This document shows positions 36,665-46,130 of a DNA stretch of 64,000 bases, piece by piece. The number at the start of each line of letters is the position of its first letter. Position 1 is the first letter of the stretch. The notes under the pieces are model-generated. The model saw only the letters and a list, made by a program, of their open reading frames with translations, searched no databases and had not been told where the DNA came from. The DNA comes from Cytophagales bacterium (GTDB lineage: Bacteria > Bacteroidota > Bacteroidia > Cytophagales > 172606-1). Where the stretch lies: positions 62,001 to 126,000 of the forward strand of contig JAUJMU010000009.1 of assembly GCA_030446715.1 (NCBI GenBank), given 5' to 3'. The translations under genes and the position numbers were made by a program.

Positions 36665-36953
36665 ATGTCCAGAGTCTGTAAGCTGCTGCTGCTGTTTGGT
36701 TTGCTGAGCGGCGCCTGCCGGCAATCCCCGCCGTTCGACATCATCATTAAAAACGGCACGGTTTACGACGGTACCGGCACGGCTCCCGTGCGGGCCGACA
36801 TCGGCATCAGCGGGGATAAAATCACGGCGGCGGGGGATTTAGCAGCCGCCAAAGCCGGTACGGTCATTGAGGCCGAAGGCCTGGCCGTGGCCCCCGGTTT
36901 CGTTGATCTGCACGTCCACCTGGAGCCCATTTCTGAGTTGTCCAGTGCCGGTC
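36665..36953 (+). pseudogene. Truncated N-acyl-D-amino-acid deacylase-like amidohydrolase
   Basis: Only the first 95 or so residues remain. A lipoprotein signal (MSRVCKLLLLFGLLSGAC) is followed by the amidohydrolase beta-sandwich (FDIIIKNGTVYDGTGTAPVR, IGISGDKITAAGDL) and the metal motif APGFVDLHVHLEP. After ELSSAG the family sequence stops and the sequence of a degraded transposase begins. The rest of the enzyme (normally about 500 residues) is not found on the far side of the insertion, so the gene lost its 3' part. Start at 36665 is chosen for the signal peptide. Confidence 0.75.
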
Positions 36954-37511
36954 GGGGTGAACTATACTTTAAACGGGGTGGATCACCGATTTGTCAAAGA
37001 GTTGGAAGTAAAGGGTTAATAAGGCTTGGCGTTGCTTCTGGCGGGTGGCGTTGGCCTCAGGCAAGGTTTGCTCAATGGCCAAGGAGAAACCGGGAAAGTC
37101 TTCGTGGAAGCCCGCATAGAGGCACGTCTTCCTGAGCCACTTCCATAAGCGTTCAATAATATTGAGATCAGGCCGACAGGCAGGAACAAAAGGTGAATGG
37201 ATAGCTTTTGGTCCGCCTGACGAGCCGGCAATGCTGATAACGGGCGTTGTCCAGGACAATACAGAGGGGCGGATAAACAGGCGTGAGAATGACCACAAGC
37301 AACAAACACGCCCATCACAAAGTGAGCCGGGTCCATAAACAACAAGTGTGCTTTGCCTTGCCGGATAATGGGGGTGAACGTGTCGGTTAACCAAACCGAT
37401 ATAGTCAGTATCTGTGTCGGGATGAACTCCGGCTGGTTGGGCAATCTGCTGACTGGTCAACCGCGTCAGATCGCATAAGTGGATTACCTCCATACGTTTC
37501 TGTACTAGCAA
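36954..37511 (-). mobile_element. Degraded IS630-family transposase remnant
   Basis: Minus-strand frames together spell an IS630-type DDE transposase: a helix-turn-helix region (LTRLTSQQIAQ, GVHPDT), HLLFMDPAHFVMGVF with the first Asp, VLDNARYQHCRLV with the second Asp, and PDLNIIERLWKWLRKTCLYA with the Glu. The end LLTLYFQLFDKSV precedes a stop at 36969. The pieces are in at least three different frames and the middle is shortened, so it cannot encode an active enzyme. GGGGTGAACT at 36954-36963 recurs in direct orientation at 37812-37821; I could not find matching terminal inverted repeats. It interrupts the amidohydrolase gene. Confidence 0.75.
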
Positions 37512-37729
37512 ACAAGGGTAAAGATATTTTTCGCAGGCTCGCTACTGCCATTGCCAACGCCAAAGCGTTGGTGGAGTTCTAACGGGTAAAAGACCAGACC
37601 CCGCCGATCCAGACCGGGCAGCTGCAGGCGCAGTTCCGGCTGGCCATTGACACACAACTGGGTGATCCTTACAGTCTGCACCGTACCGGCGGGCTTGCGG
37701 CGCTTTTTGTTGATTGTTTTCCCGGTCAT
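37505..37729 (-). CDS. Unrecognised short ORF beside the IS remnant
   Basis: A 74-residue frame (MTGKTINKKRRKPAGTVQTV, then ITQLCVNGQPELRLQLPG) has codon use like genuine genes here but no family I recognise. It overlaps the start of the transposase remnant by a few bases. It could be part of a second decayed mobile element reaching to about 37830, whose outer part reads GTTCACCCCAAAAAGCGGAC on the minus strand. It may not be expressed. Confidence 0.25.
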   Translation of the reverse strand: MTGKTINKKRRKPAGTVQTVRITQLCVNGQPELRLQLPGLDRRGLVFYPLELHQRFGVGNGSSEPAKNIFTLVC

Positions 37730-37842
37730 ATTTTTGCCAGGCTAAGCAACTCCACTGTCGGGATTTTGGGGACCATCTCAAAATCAGCTTTTTACCAAAT
37801 GTCCGCTTTTTGGGGTGAACTCCCCTCCCGCCGGTGGCGTGG

Positions 37843-38763
37843 TTACTGCGCTGAAAAGCGAAAGGCGGACGGATTCATGCCGGTCTTGCTTTTGAACAGG
37901 CGGCTGAAGTACTGCGGATACCCGAAACCGAGTTGAAAGGCGGTTTCGTTGATGGAAAGCGAAGTCGTCAGCAACAGCCGTTTCGCTTTTTCGATCAGGT
38001 GGTGGTGAATGTGCTGCTGCGTATTGTGTCCCGTCAGCGAACGCAGCATGTCGCTCAGGTAAGCCGGCGATACGTTCAGGGCATTGGCAAAGTAGTTCAC
38101 GGCAGGCAGCGACACCTGGCCCTCCTGCGCGAAATAGCCGGTCAGCAACGCCTCGAAGCGGCTCAACAGGTCGTTCCCGACGGTTCTGCGCGTCATGAAT
38201 TGCCGGTGGTAAAAGCGATTGGCGTAGTTAAGCAGCACGTCCAGTTGGGCCACCAGTACATCCTGCGTGAAAGCATCAATGGGCCGTTCGTATTCAGCCC
38301 GGATGCCCTGTAGCAAGTGGTCTGACGTGGCTTCCTCCTGCGCCGGCAGATGCAGGGCTTCGTGCACCTGGTAGGAGAAAAACCCGTAACCCAGTATCTT
38401 TTTGCCCAGTGGGTACCTGGTAAGCAGATCGGGGTGGAAGACCAGCATCCAGCCACTCACGGCCGAAATGTCGAGTGTATCACTGACGGCAAATACCTGA
38501 CCGGGGGCCGAAAAGCCCAGCACTCCCTCACTGAAGTCGTAGGGCTGGTGCCCATAGTAGAGCAAACCCTTCAGGTTCCGCTTCAGAAAGATCGTGTACA
38601 ATTGTGGTACCACCGGGGGTATGGGCAGATCAATAGCTGCCGAACGGGTGCCGCCCAAGTCAATGAGCGTGAGCAGGGGATGCGCCGGAGCGGGCAAACC
38701 GTAAAAGCGGGTATACTCCGTGACGGTGTGCAGAACGCGGATGTTTTTAAAGGAGGGTTTCAT
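37843..38763 (-). CDS. AraC-family transcriptional regulator
   Basis: DNA-binding regulator of 306 residues. The N-terminal half is a cupin-like sensing domain (LIDLGGTRSAAIDLPIPPVV, GVLGFSAPGQVFAVSD). The C-terminal half has two helix-turn-helix motifs: VNYFANALNVSPAYLSDMLR and INETAFQLGFGYPQYFSRLF, then KSKTGMNPSAFRFS. It lies 79 bp downstream of the aldo/keto reductase gene on the same strand. In many bacteria such pairs are regulator and target, so it may control that gene; this is inferred. It is intact although it lies between decayed genes. Confidence 0.9.
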   Translation of the reverse strand: MKPSFKNIRVLHTVTEYTRFYGLPAPAHPLLTLIDLGGTRSAAIDLPIPPVVPQLYTIFLKRNLKGLLYYGHQPYDFSEGVLGFSAPGQVFAVSDTLDISAVSGWMLVFHPDLLTRYPLGKKILGYGFFSYQVHEALHLPAQEEATSDHLLQGIRAEYERPIDAFTQDVLVAQLDVLLNYANRFYHRQFMTRRTVGNDLLSRFEALLTGYFAQEGQVSLPAVNYFANALNVSPAYLSDMLRSLTGHNTQQHIHHHLIEKAKRLLLTTSLSINETAFQLGFGYPQYFSRLFKSKTGMNPSAFRFSAQ

Positions 38764-38842
38764 ACCGCAAGGTGGTTACAGATGATCGTCAGGCAGCCAC
38801 CGGGCAGCCGTCCGGGGGTGAATGAGTGGCCGGAACCGCCGT

Positions 38843-39835
38843 TTACCCGAACTCCGGATAGGCCGCACCGGCAACGCTGCCTGCGGGTAGAATGGCATCC
38901 AGTTCGTCCAGTTCCTGCCCGGTTAGCGTCAGGCTGGCCGCGGCGACGTTTGCTTCCAGGTACTTTCGGCGTTTTGTGCCGGGAATCGCCACCACGCCCT
39001 GCGCCAGCACCCAGGCCAGTGCCAGTTGCGCAGCCGTAACTCCCTTAGCCGCAGCCAGGGTTTTCAGCTTTTGAACCAGTTCCAGATTCTTGTAGAAATT
39101 CCCGCCCTGGTAACGGGGGAAGTTCCGGCGGGAATCCGTCGGCTCAAAATCGTCCGGCGTTTTGATTTCGCCCGACAGAAAGCCCCGGCCCAGCGGTGAG
39201 TAGCCCACAAAACCAATGCCCATCTCCCGGGTAACCTGCAAGACGCCATTCTCTTCTACTCCCCGGTCAAAGAGTGAATATTCGGTCTCCAGCGCCGTGA
39301 TCGGGTGTACGGCATGTGCCCGGCGGATGATCTCAACCGGTACTTCGGAAAGCCCCAGATACCGGACTTTGCCTTCCTCCACGAGCCGGCTCATGGCGCC
39401 TGCGGTGTCTTCAATGGGTGTGTTCGGGTCGGGGCGGTGCAGGTAGTAGAGGTCAAGGTAGTCGGTTCGCAAATGCTGCAGCGACCGCTCAATGGACTTG
39501 CGTACGTACTCCGGCCGGCCGTTGAACCCATACGTCCACTGGCCGTTGTCGTCGATCCCGAAGCCAAACTTAGAGGCAATGATAAACTGATTCCGCTTGC
39601 CGCTGACGGCTTTACCGACTAATTGTTCGTTTTCAAAAGGGCCGTACACATCGGCGGTGTCGAGCAGGTTTACGCCCAGCTCCAGTGCCCGGTGAATGGT
39701 AGCAATGCTCTCGGCTTCGTCGGGGGTTCCGTATACGGTTCCGCCCGCAAAATTGGTCATGCCCATGCAACCGAGCCCCTGAGCCGGTACGTGCAGGCCC
39801 TGGCTACCCAGGGCAATTTGTCTGATAGTGGTCAT
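38843..39835 (-). CDS. Aldo/keto reductase
   Basis: NADPH-dependent aldehyde/ketone reductase of the AKR13-like group. TIM barrel of 330 residues with catalytic Asp/Tyr in LLDTADVYGPFENE, Lys in FIIASKFGFG and His in YYLHRPDPNTP. The cofactor-binding C-terminus has GVVAIPGTKRRKYLEAN. The N-terminus (IALGSQGLHVPAQGLGCMGM) is standard for the YghZ/YakC type. It is probably cotranscribed with the AraC regulator downstream. A decayed second aldo/keto reductase lies just upstream (39955-40185), so this region may have held a duplicated pair. Confidence 0.92.
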   Translation of the reverse strand: MTTIRQIALGSQGLHVPAQGLGCMGMTNFAGGTVYGTPDEAESIATIHRALELGVNLLDTADVYGPFENEQLVGKAVSGKRNQFIIASKFGFGIDDNGQWTYGFNGRPEYVRKSIERSLQHLRTDYLDLYYLHRPDPNTPIEDTAGAMSRLVEEGKVRYLGLSEVPVEIIRRAHAVHPITALETEYSLFDRGVEENGVLQVTREMGIGFVGYSPLGRGFLSGEIKTPDDFEPTDSRRNFPRYQGGNFYKNLELVQKLKTLAAAKGVTAAQLALAWVLAQGVVAIPGTKRRKYLEANVAAASLTLTGQELDELDAILPAGSVAGAAYPEFG

Positions 39836-39954
39836 CGGTTGGGATTGGATAGTTTTGAATTACTTTATTTTGACTGCAAAGATCAGTTCTCCATCCTGAT
39901 GGAGAGCTATACAAATCGCAGGTATTGCAACACCAAATGCCGCTGAGATGAATT

Positions 39955-40185
39955 TTACCGGTAGCCCTCAACCGTGGCGCCACCGAAAATGCCTTTTTTG
40001 AGGCCGGGTGTAAAGAATAAGTCAGGTGCACTGACTTCATTGAGCATCTCCAGCTGCCCGGGCAGGAAATCAATGCCGGGCGAGGCCAGGTTATCATGCA
40101 GGTGCTCAGGCCGGCCCCAATGATGGGTGCCGTAACGCCCGGCTGGGCCGAGACCCAGGGCAAGCTGCGCCAGTGGCCGGTTCAT
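39955..40185 (-). pseudogene. C-terminal remnant of a second aldo/keto reductase
   Basis: The frame ending at 39955 reads PEHLHDNLASPGIDFLPGQL, then LEMLNEVSAPDLFFTP and GGATVEGYR, the typical end of an aldo/keto reductase. Just upstream another frame reads SAQPGVTAPIIGA, the cofactor-binding part that should precede it, so an indel near 40120 separates them. The first three-quarters of the gene is absent. Confidence 0.65.
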
Positions 40186-40290
40186 CTGCCAGCAGAATTT
40201 GTCTACAGCTAAACAAGGGGGTAAAAAAGTAGAATGCGACTAAAAGCGGTCAGAACGTCCCAGCCAGCCAGCGAGGATAAGGAAAGATAC

Positions 40291-40400
40291 TCACTCTTTA
40301 GGAATCTGAATGAAAAACCGGCTGCCTTTGTTTTCCTGGCTTTCTACCCAGATCCTCGATTTCTGAACAATCCAAATAGGGCTTTGCCGGTAATCAGCTA
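40291..40400 (-). pseudogene. Histidine-kinase C-terminal fragment
   Basis: The end of this frame reads KSRIWVESQENKGSRFFIQI and PKE plus stop. This resembles the last G2-box region of HATPase domains (GRIWVES..GKGS.F). No H-box or N-box is found upstream, so only a relic remains. The match is short and the call tentative. Confidence 0.4.
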
Positions 40401-40570
40401 TCAACTGTGCCGGATCATGATGCAAGAAGCGCAAGCAGGAAATACTTCCCATCCTGCTTATTGCACGAATGTTGATTGGAGTACATGGACGTGTTCCTGA
40501 ATGGGTCTCCCTGATGAGGCAATACAACAGGAATACACGCTTTTGATGAGCGGCAACCCTGACTAACCGG

Positions 40571-40615
40571 TACAATATATCTGAATTATTTTAGAATTAA
40601 TTTAGATATATTGTA
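40571..40615. promoter_or_regulatory. Perfect 12-bp inverted repeat before the ECF sigma gene
   Basis: TACAATATATCT (40571-40582) and AGATATATTGTA (40604-40615) are exact reverse complements separated by 21 nt that include a GAATTA direct repeat. The right arm is followed by ATTTTT and ends 25 bp before the sigma factor ATG. The site is very AT-rich in a GC-rich area. It could be a dyad operator for autoregulation, or an AT-rich terminator of the decayed gene upstream. Confidence 0.6.
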
Positions 40616-40640
40616 ATTTTTACCAGAAATTGCTTTCCCA

Positions 40641-41204
40641 GTGGACCAGCCCCATTCTCAAAATAGCGATGCAGAAGTCTGGAGTGACTTTAAAAGAGGG
40701 AGTCAGGAGGCATTCTCATACCTGTACCGTACGCATTACCGGAAGCTGTACAATTATGGGTACAGCATCATTGCCGATAAGGAATTATTGAAAGACGCCC
40801 TGCAGGAATTGTTTCTGGAGTTGTGGCGGGACCGGGAAAAATTGGGACAAGCGCAATCCATTCAGGTATACCTGCTCGTATCGTTTCGCCGGAAAGTGTT
40901 TGGCAAAATCCGCTCCATCCGTAGAAAGCGGCTGGAGAGGGAAGACCCGCCCGGCGCGGAAGATTCTTACGAGACCTCTGTTATTGCCCGGCAGGAAGAG
41001 GAGGCGCAGGGGAAACGGCTCAGCCAGGAGCTTAACTGCCTGCCTAAGCGGCAAAAAGAAGCCATCTATTTACGATTCTACCAGGAACTGACCTACCAGC
41101 AAATCACCGAGATCATGAACCTGCAGTACCAGACAGTGCGGGATTTGATCTGTAAAGGCTTGAAAACCCTGCGCCAAAATTTAAAAACCCTGCTGCTGTT
41201 CTGA
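40641..41204 (+). CDS. ECF RNA polymerase sigma factor (FecI-like)
   Basis: Extracytoplasmic-function sigma factor of 187 residues. Region 2 is at about 20-90 (EAFSYLYRTHYRKLYNYGYS, LKDALQELFLELWRDREKL) and region 4 at about 130-180 (LPKRQKEAIYLRFYQELTYQ, then QQITEIMNLQYQTVRDLICK). It is followed by a FecR anti-sigma gene and an STN-bearing SusC gene, the usual cell-surface signalling cassette: ligand at the receptor signals through FecR to free the sigma factor, which transcribes the SusC/SusD pair. A 12-bp inverted repeat stands directly before it. Confidence 0.93.
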   Translation: MDQPHSQNSDAEVWSDFKRGSQEAFSYLYRTHYRKLYNYGYSIIADKELLKDALQELFLELWRDREKLGQAQSIQVYLLVSFRRKVFGKIRSIRRKRLEREDPPGAEDSYETSVIARQEEEAQGKRLSQELNCLPKRQKEAIYLRFYQELTYQQITEIMNLQYQTVRDLICKGLKTLRQNLKTLLLF

Positions 41205-41576
41205 ATACGGCCCAGGTAACCGGATCAGACTCCCGGAAAGAAAATAACTATTTCGGTCCAGACCCGTAACCGAATGTAAATGAACAGGTTATCTGGGCTG
41301 GGGCAAATGACGTACTGTCTTAACCCGACCGGCAGCACTACCCGTCTGCCTGAAGCCGGGAAACTGGCAGGTGAAAATCGGGATGCATAAAAAATGCCCG
41401 GAGGGTGCGGTAAAGCATCGCGTACCGGAGGCAGATGCCAGCCCGGACTTGCCAGGTAAAATTTTTTTCAAAATCAACACTACAAAACCTCCGCTGCCTT
41501 CTCTCTACCAACGCAATCCAATATAGGTACTAAACCGGCTGCGGATTGACTTATTCAAAGGATAAATCGGATTTCA
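41205..41576. other. Intergenic region between sigma and anti-sigma genes
   Basis: This 372-bp gap is longer than usual for a sigma/FecR pair. I see no convincing ORF or strong hairpin. Just before the FecR gene it turns AT-rich (a run around AAATTTTTTTC at 41459-41469, then CAATCCAATATAGG), a likely place for a sigma-dependent promoter, but no consensus can be assigned. Confidence 0.4.
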
Positions 41577-42617
41577 GTGAAATTGCCAAGACCTACGGTA
41601 GAAAGACTAGCCATGAACCGCCGCTTCCAACGCTGGGTAAAGCGTCCTACTCCAAAGCGGGATGCCTTCTGGGTGGAGTGGATGGCAGGGCAACCGGAGC
41701 GGAAGCAACTGGTAGAAGAGGCCCGGCGGCTGGTGCGGGCGGTACACTTTGCCGATGATCTGACGGAGGCTGAAATTGCCGAAGAATGGACTGCCCTGCA
41801 ACATCTGGCCGGGACAACGGAACAACCGGAAGCAGCTACCGCTCTCCGCCGTTCCCTTCGCCTGGGCGTATCGGCGGCGTGGCGTGCAGCGGCCGTTTTT
41901 ACCGGCTTACTCGTATCGGTTGCGCTGTTGTACGCCTTCCTGAAAGAGACGCCGTCCACGGAGCAGACGACCGGAAGCGGTGAAATCAAAACGGTGCACC
42001 TGCCCGATGGCTCCCTGGCGGTGCTCAATGCCAACTCCCGGCTCGTCTATCCGGCCGCCTGGGAAGGGGACAAGCCCCGGGAAGTATGGCTGGAGGGAGA
42101 AGCTTACTTTTCGGTTACCCACCGGGCAAACAATCAGCGGTTTATCGTCCGCTCAGCCGATGCCTTCAACATTGAAGTACTGGGGACCACTTTCACGGTG
42201 CTCAACCGGCAGGACCGGAACCGGGTGGTCCTGAACTCCGGAAAAGTCCGGCTCCAGACCGGGCCGGCCGGAGCGCGGGAACCTATCGTGATGAAACCCG
42301 GCGAATTGGTAGAGGTAGCCGGACGGGCCGGCAAGGCCCAAAGAAGGTACGTAAATCCGGCAACCTATCTTGCCTTCAAGGACCACAAACTGGTTTTTGA
42401 CAATACGACGCTGGCGGAAGTGGGCCGCCAGGTCCGGGATACGTACGGGTGGCAGGTGACGTTCACGGAAGCCCCGCTGCTGACAAAAGAATTTACGGGC
42501 ACCTTTCCGCTCGAAAACCCGGATTTGCTCCTGCAGGCCCTCCGCCGGACGTATCACCTGGACATGCGCCGGGAGGGGAATCAATTGCGGCTGCATTCGA
42601 AGACAACTACGCCCTGA
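41577..42617 (+). CDS. FecR-domain anti-sigma factor
   Basis: Inner-membrane anti-sigma factor linking the receptor at 42676 to the sigma factor at 40641. The N-terminal cytoplasmic part (FQRWVKRPTPKRDAFWVEWM) precedes a transmembrane helix near 100-122 (AAAVFTGLLVSVALLYAFL). A periplasmic FecR domain follows (IKTVHLPDGSLAVLNANSRL, EVWLEGEAYFSV, IEVLGTTFTVL), then the C-terminal secretin/TonB-like domain (TTLAEVGRQVRDTYGWQV). The start is uncertain: GTG 41577 or ATG 41613. An upstream TTG frame (YSKDKSDFS) resembles the usual N-terminus but is out of frame; removing about 19 nt near 41578-41597 would join DFS to VERLAMNRR, so a small insertion may have damaged the start. Confidence 0.88.
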   Translation: MKLPRPTVERLAMNRRFQRWVKRPTPKRDAFWVEWMAGQPERKQLVEEARRLVRAVHFADDLTEAEIAEEWTALQHLAGTTEQPEAATALRRSLRLGVSAAWRAAAVFTGLLVSVALLYAFLKETPSTEQTTGSGEIKTVHLPDGSLAVLNANSRLVYPAAWEGDKPREVWLEGEAYFSVTHRANNQRFIVRSADAFNIEVLGTTFTVLNRQDRNRVVLNSGKVRLQTGPAGAREPIVMKPGELVEVAGRAGKAQRRYVNPATYLAFKDHKLVFDNTTLAEVGRQVRDTYGWQVTFTEAPLLTKEFTGTFPLENPDLLLQALRRTYHLDMRREGNQLRLHSKTTTP

Positions 42618-42675
42618 TGGGGGTAATAACGCATAACCTGATCACGTAACGCTTCTCTCTTTTCCTTTACCGTAT

Positions 42676-45600
42676 ATGAAAAAGTTTCTACTCCCGGGGA
42701 AACTGCTGGCAACGCTTTGGCTCATCCTCAGTAGTTTTTCCGCTGCTTCCGCCCAAACCCTGGCCTCTTCCGGCGAAGCGGGGCCCACTGCTCCCCCCAC
42801 CGGCGCGCAGCAATCCCGAAGCCTGAAGGAAATTTTATCCGATTTGGAAAGCCGGTACCAGATTTCCTTCTCGTACGACCGGCTCACCGTCGAAAACAAG
42901 GCCGTGAAGCCTCCCAGGCAGAAATTCAGCTCCGTGGAAGAAGAGTTGACCCAGTTGCTGAAGCCGCTGGACCTGGGGTTTGAAAAGCTGGGCGAAAACC
43001 TGTACCTCATTCTGCCCGCTCCCGGCAAACCCGCTCCCCGGTCTTCCGTGCCGGAGCCGAAGTCACCCGCGCCGGCGGCACTGGCCCCCGTCAATATTTC
43101 CGGCACCGTCAGAGACGAGGCCGGAAGCGGATTACCCGGCGTAACGGTGCTGGTCAAAGGAACTACCGTGGGGTCTTCCACCAATCCCGAAGGAAAATAC
43201 TCCATTGCCGTACCCGAACCGAATGCAGCGGGTACTCTGGTGTTCTCCTCCATCGGCTACACTACGGAAGAGGTACCCATCAGCGGCCGCACCACCATTG
43301 ACGTTACCCTGCTGTCCGACGTCAAATCCCTGCAGGAAGTGGTGGTGATCGGCTACGGTACCCAGAAGAAACGGGACCTGACCGGGGCAATCAGTTCGAT
43401 TTCCCCCGAAAAAATCAACCAACTGCCCATCAGCCGGGTGGAGCAGGCGTTGCAGGGCCGGATTTCCGGGGTAAACGTAACGTCCAATTCGGGTGCTCCG
43501 GGAGGTTCAGTGGCCGTGCGCATCCGGGGGATCGGCACCATCAACAACAATCAGCCGCTCTACGTCATTGACGGTATTCCGGTATTCGGGGACGGTGCCC
43601 TGAACTCCATCAATGCCAACGACATTGCCTCCATTGAAGTGCTCAAAGACGCTTCGGCCACGGCTATTTACGGCGCCCGGGCCGCCAACGGGGTGGTGAT
43701 TGTCACAACCAAACGCGGCAAAGAAGGCAGAGTAAGCCTGACGTACGACGGCTACACGGGCCTGCAGCAACTGGCCCGGCAATATGATATGCTGAATGCC
43801 ACCCAATGGGCCTTGTTGAGCAATGAGATGCGTTCAGCCCAGCGTACCGACCCGCTGACGCCGGAATGGGGTGACCCGGCCAACATTCCCGGCGGCGTGG
43901 ATACGGATTGGCAAAAGGAAATTTTCCGCTCCGCCTTTATGCAAAACCACGCCCTTTCCCTGTCCGGCGGGGGCGAAAATTCCCAGTACCTCGTTTCGGG
44001 TAGCTACTTCGATCAGGACGGAGCCGTAAAAGGTTCCAATTTCAAACGCTATTCCATACGGGCCAACACGGATGCCAATATCTTCGGCCGGGTAAAACTG
44101 GGAACCAGCCTGCTGTTCTCCCGCACGATGGAAAATTCGACGGGCAATGGCGGCCGGATCGAAACGGCGCTGCGGCAGCTGCCCACCGTTCCGGTGAAAT
44201 TTGCGGACGGCACCTGGGGCGGACCGCAGGGTGCCAAGGAGTACTACAATGACCAGAGCAACCCGGTAGCCGAAATTGAATTATTCAGCAACCGGCTGGA
44301 CCGGAACCGCTTTTTAGGCAACCTGTTCGGGGAAGTGGAACTGCTGAAAGGTCTCGCCTTCCGGTCCAGTTATTCGGCGGATTTAAGTATGCTGGAGGAG
44401 AAAGGATTCATTCCTACCTACCAGTTCGGCGTGCTGTTCCGCAATACGGCCGGGCTCACGCAGGTAAACGCCCGGAACATCACCCAGATTCTGGAAAACT
44501 CCCTTTCCTATAACCGCACCTTTTCCGGGCAGCACAACCTGTCGGCCGTGGTGGTGTATTCGGCGCAGGTATCTGAATCCAACTCCGAATCCGCTTCGGC
44601 CAACGGCCTGATCAGCAACGCCCTGCCTTACCTGAACGTGAACACCGGCCTGGTGACCATCAACAACGGCGATACCTACGCCAATGAGTGGTCGTTGCTT
44701 TCCTACACGGGCCGGCTCAACTACACATTTGCCGATAAGTACCTGTTTTCGGCTACCGTGCGCCGGGACGGCTCTTCCCGGTTCAGCCGGAGCAACCGGT
44801 ACGCCACTTTTCCGGCTTTCTCGGTGGGCTGGCGGCTTTCGGATGAAGGTTTCATGAAGGGAATCCGGTTTATCAACGAACTCAAACTGCGCGGCAGCTG
44901 GGGCCGGTCGGGTAACCAGGAAATTGGTTTGTATCCCTACTTTGCCAACCTGGCCATTGACCGCCGTTACGTATTTGGTCCGGGTGGCGCCGGACAAACC
45001 ATCGTACCCGGAGTAGCCCCGGTTTCGCTGGCCAATCCGGATCTGAAGTGGGAAACGGCTACGCAAACCAACGTAGGCCTTGATGCCGGCCTGCTGAACA
45101 ATCAACTATCCCTTTCGGCCAATTATTTCATCAAGAAGACCACGGACATGCTGGTGCGGGTTCCCATTCCGCAAACCTCGGGCATTGCCAGCGCGCCGTT
45201 TGTAAACGGGGGCAGCCTCGAAAACCGCGGCGTGGAACTGGAACTGAATTTCCGGAAAACCGCGGGGGCGCTTACCTATGAACTGGGCGGCAACCTTTCT
45301 ACGGTCACTAACAAAGTGCTCAGTCTGGGTGGCGGCCGGCCGATCTTCGGCGGCGAGTTTCGTCAGCCACCAACGGCCGGGGCGGGCAAAATGTAACCAT
45401 TACCCGCGAAGGCGACCCGGTAGGCTCTCTTTCTACGGGTACATCGCCGAAGGCATTTTTCAGAATCGGGCCGACATTGAGGCCCACGCCACGCAAGGCA
45501 CCGCTACCCGGCCGGGCGACGTGAAGTTCCGGGACGTAAACGGTGATAATGTAATCAATGCCAATGACCGGGTCCTGATCGGCAACCCCATTCCGGACCT

Positions 45601-46093
45601 GACCTACGGGATGAACGGCAGCCTGACTTACAAGAGCCTTGATTTTAATCTGTTCTTTCAGGGCGTGCAGGGCAACGAAATTTACAACGGAACCCGCACC
45701 CGCATTGCCGGCATGTTTGCTGTCGAGAACCAGACTGCCGAAGTACTGGCCCGGTGGCGGGGCGAAGGCACCAGTAATACCGTACCAAGGGCGGTACAAC
45801 TGGACCCCGCCGAGAACGGCCGGAACTCCACCCGCTGGATTGAAGACGGGTCGTACCTGCGCCTGAAGAACATCACCTTAGGGTATACCCTTCCCCAGGC
45901 ACTGACCCGGAAAATACAAGCCCAGAAGGCCCGTCTGTACCTGTCGGGCACCAACCTGCTTACGTTCACCGACTACACGGGCCTGGACCCCGAAATCGGG
46001 GAACGGAACCAGACTACCCTGTCGTACGGGGTTGATTACAACGTGTACCCTGTGGCCTGCACCTTCACCCTCGGTTTGAACGTGAGTTTCTGA
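42676..46093 (+). pseudogene. SusC-like receptor with STN signalling domain, frameshifted near its end
   Basis: TonB-dependent transducer that would import glycan and signal to FecR. The first 900 residues are intact: signal peptide, STN domain (RSLKEILSDLESRYQISFSY, about 40-115), carboxypeptidase-like domain (ISGTVRDEAGSGLPGVTVLV), plug (VVVIGYGTQKKRDLTGAISS, EVLKDASATAIYGARAANGV) and barrel. Near 45359 the frame is lost and a stop appears at about 45396. The expected sequence continues in another frame (VSSATNGRGGQNVTITREGD), then after a CT duplication near 45428 in a third frame (SFYGYIAEGIFQNRADIEAH to TLGLNVSF, stop at 46093). Two small indels therefore break an otherwise well-preserved receptor: recent loss or sequence error. 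Confidence 0.88.
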
Positions 46094-46130
46094 TTTTCTC
46101 CATGCCTGAATCTGCCTCGCTATTCACCTT

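Noticed and set aside
37161-37176. TTCAATAATATTGA in the IS630 remnant, like the palindrome of the shared promoter module
   Set aside because: It encodes the conserved NIIE of the transposase and has no promoter boxes around it, so it is a chance match.
41289-41480. Minus-strand 63-codon frame between sigma and FecR genes
   Set aside because: No recognisable features, and it runs against the cassette; likely chance.
45278-46093. Separate gene for the second part of the SusC receptor
   Set aside because: Its useful part continues the beta-barrel of the gene before it after two small indels; it lacks a start and signal of its own.
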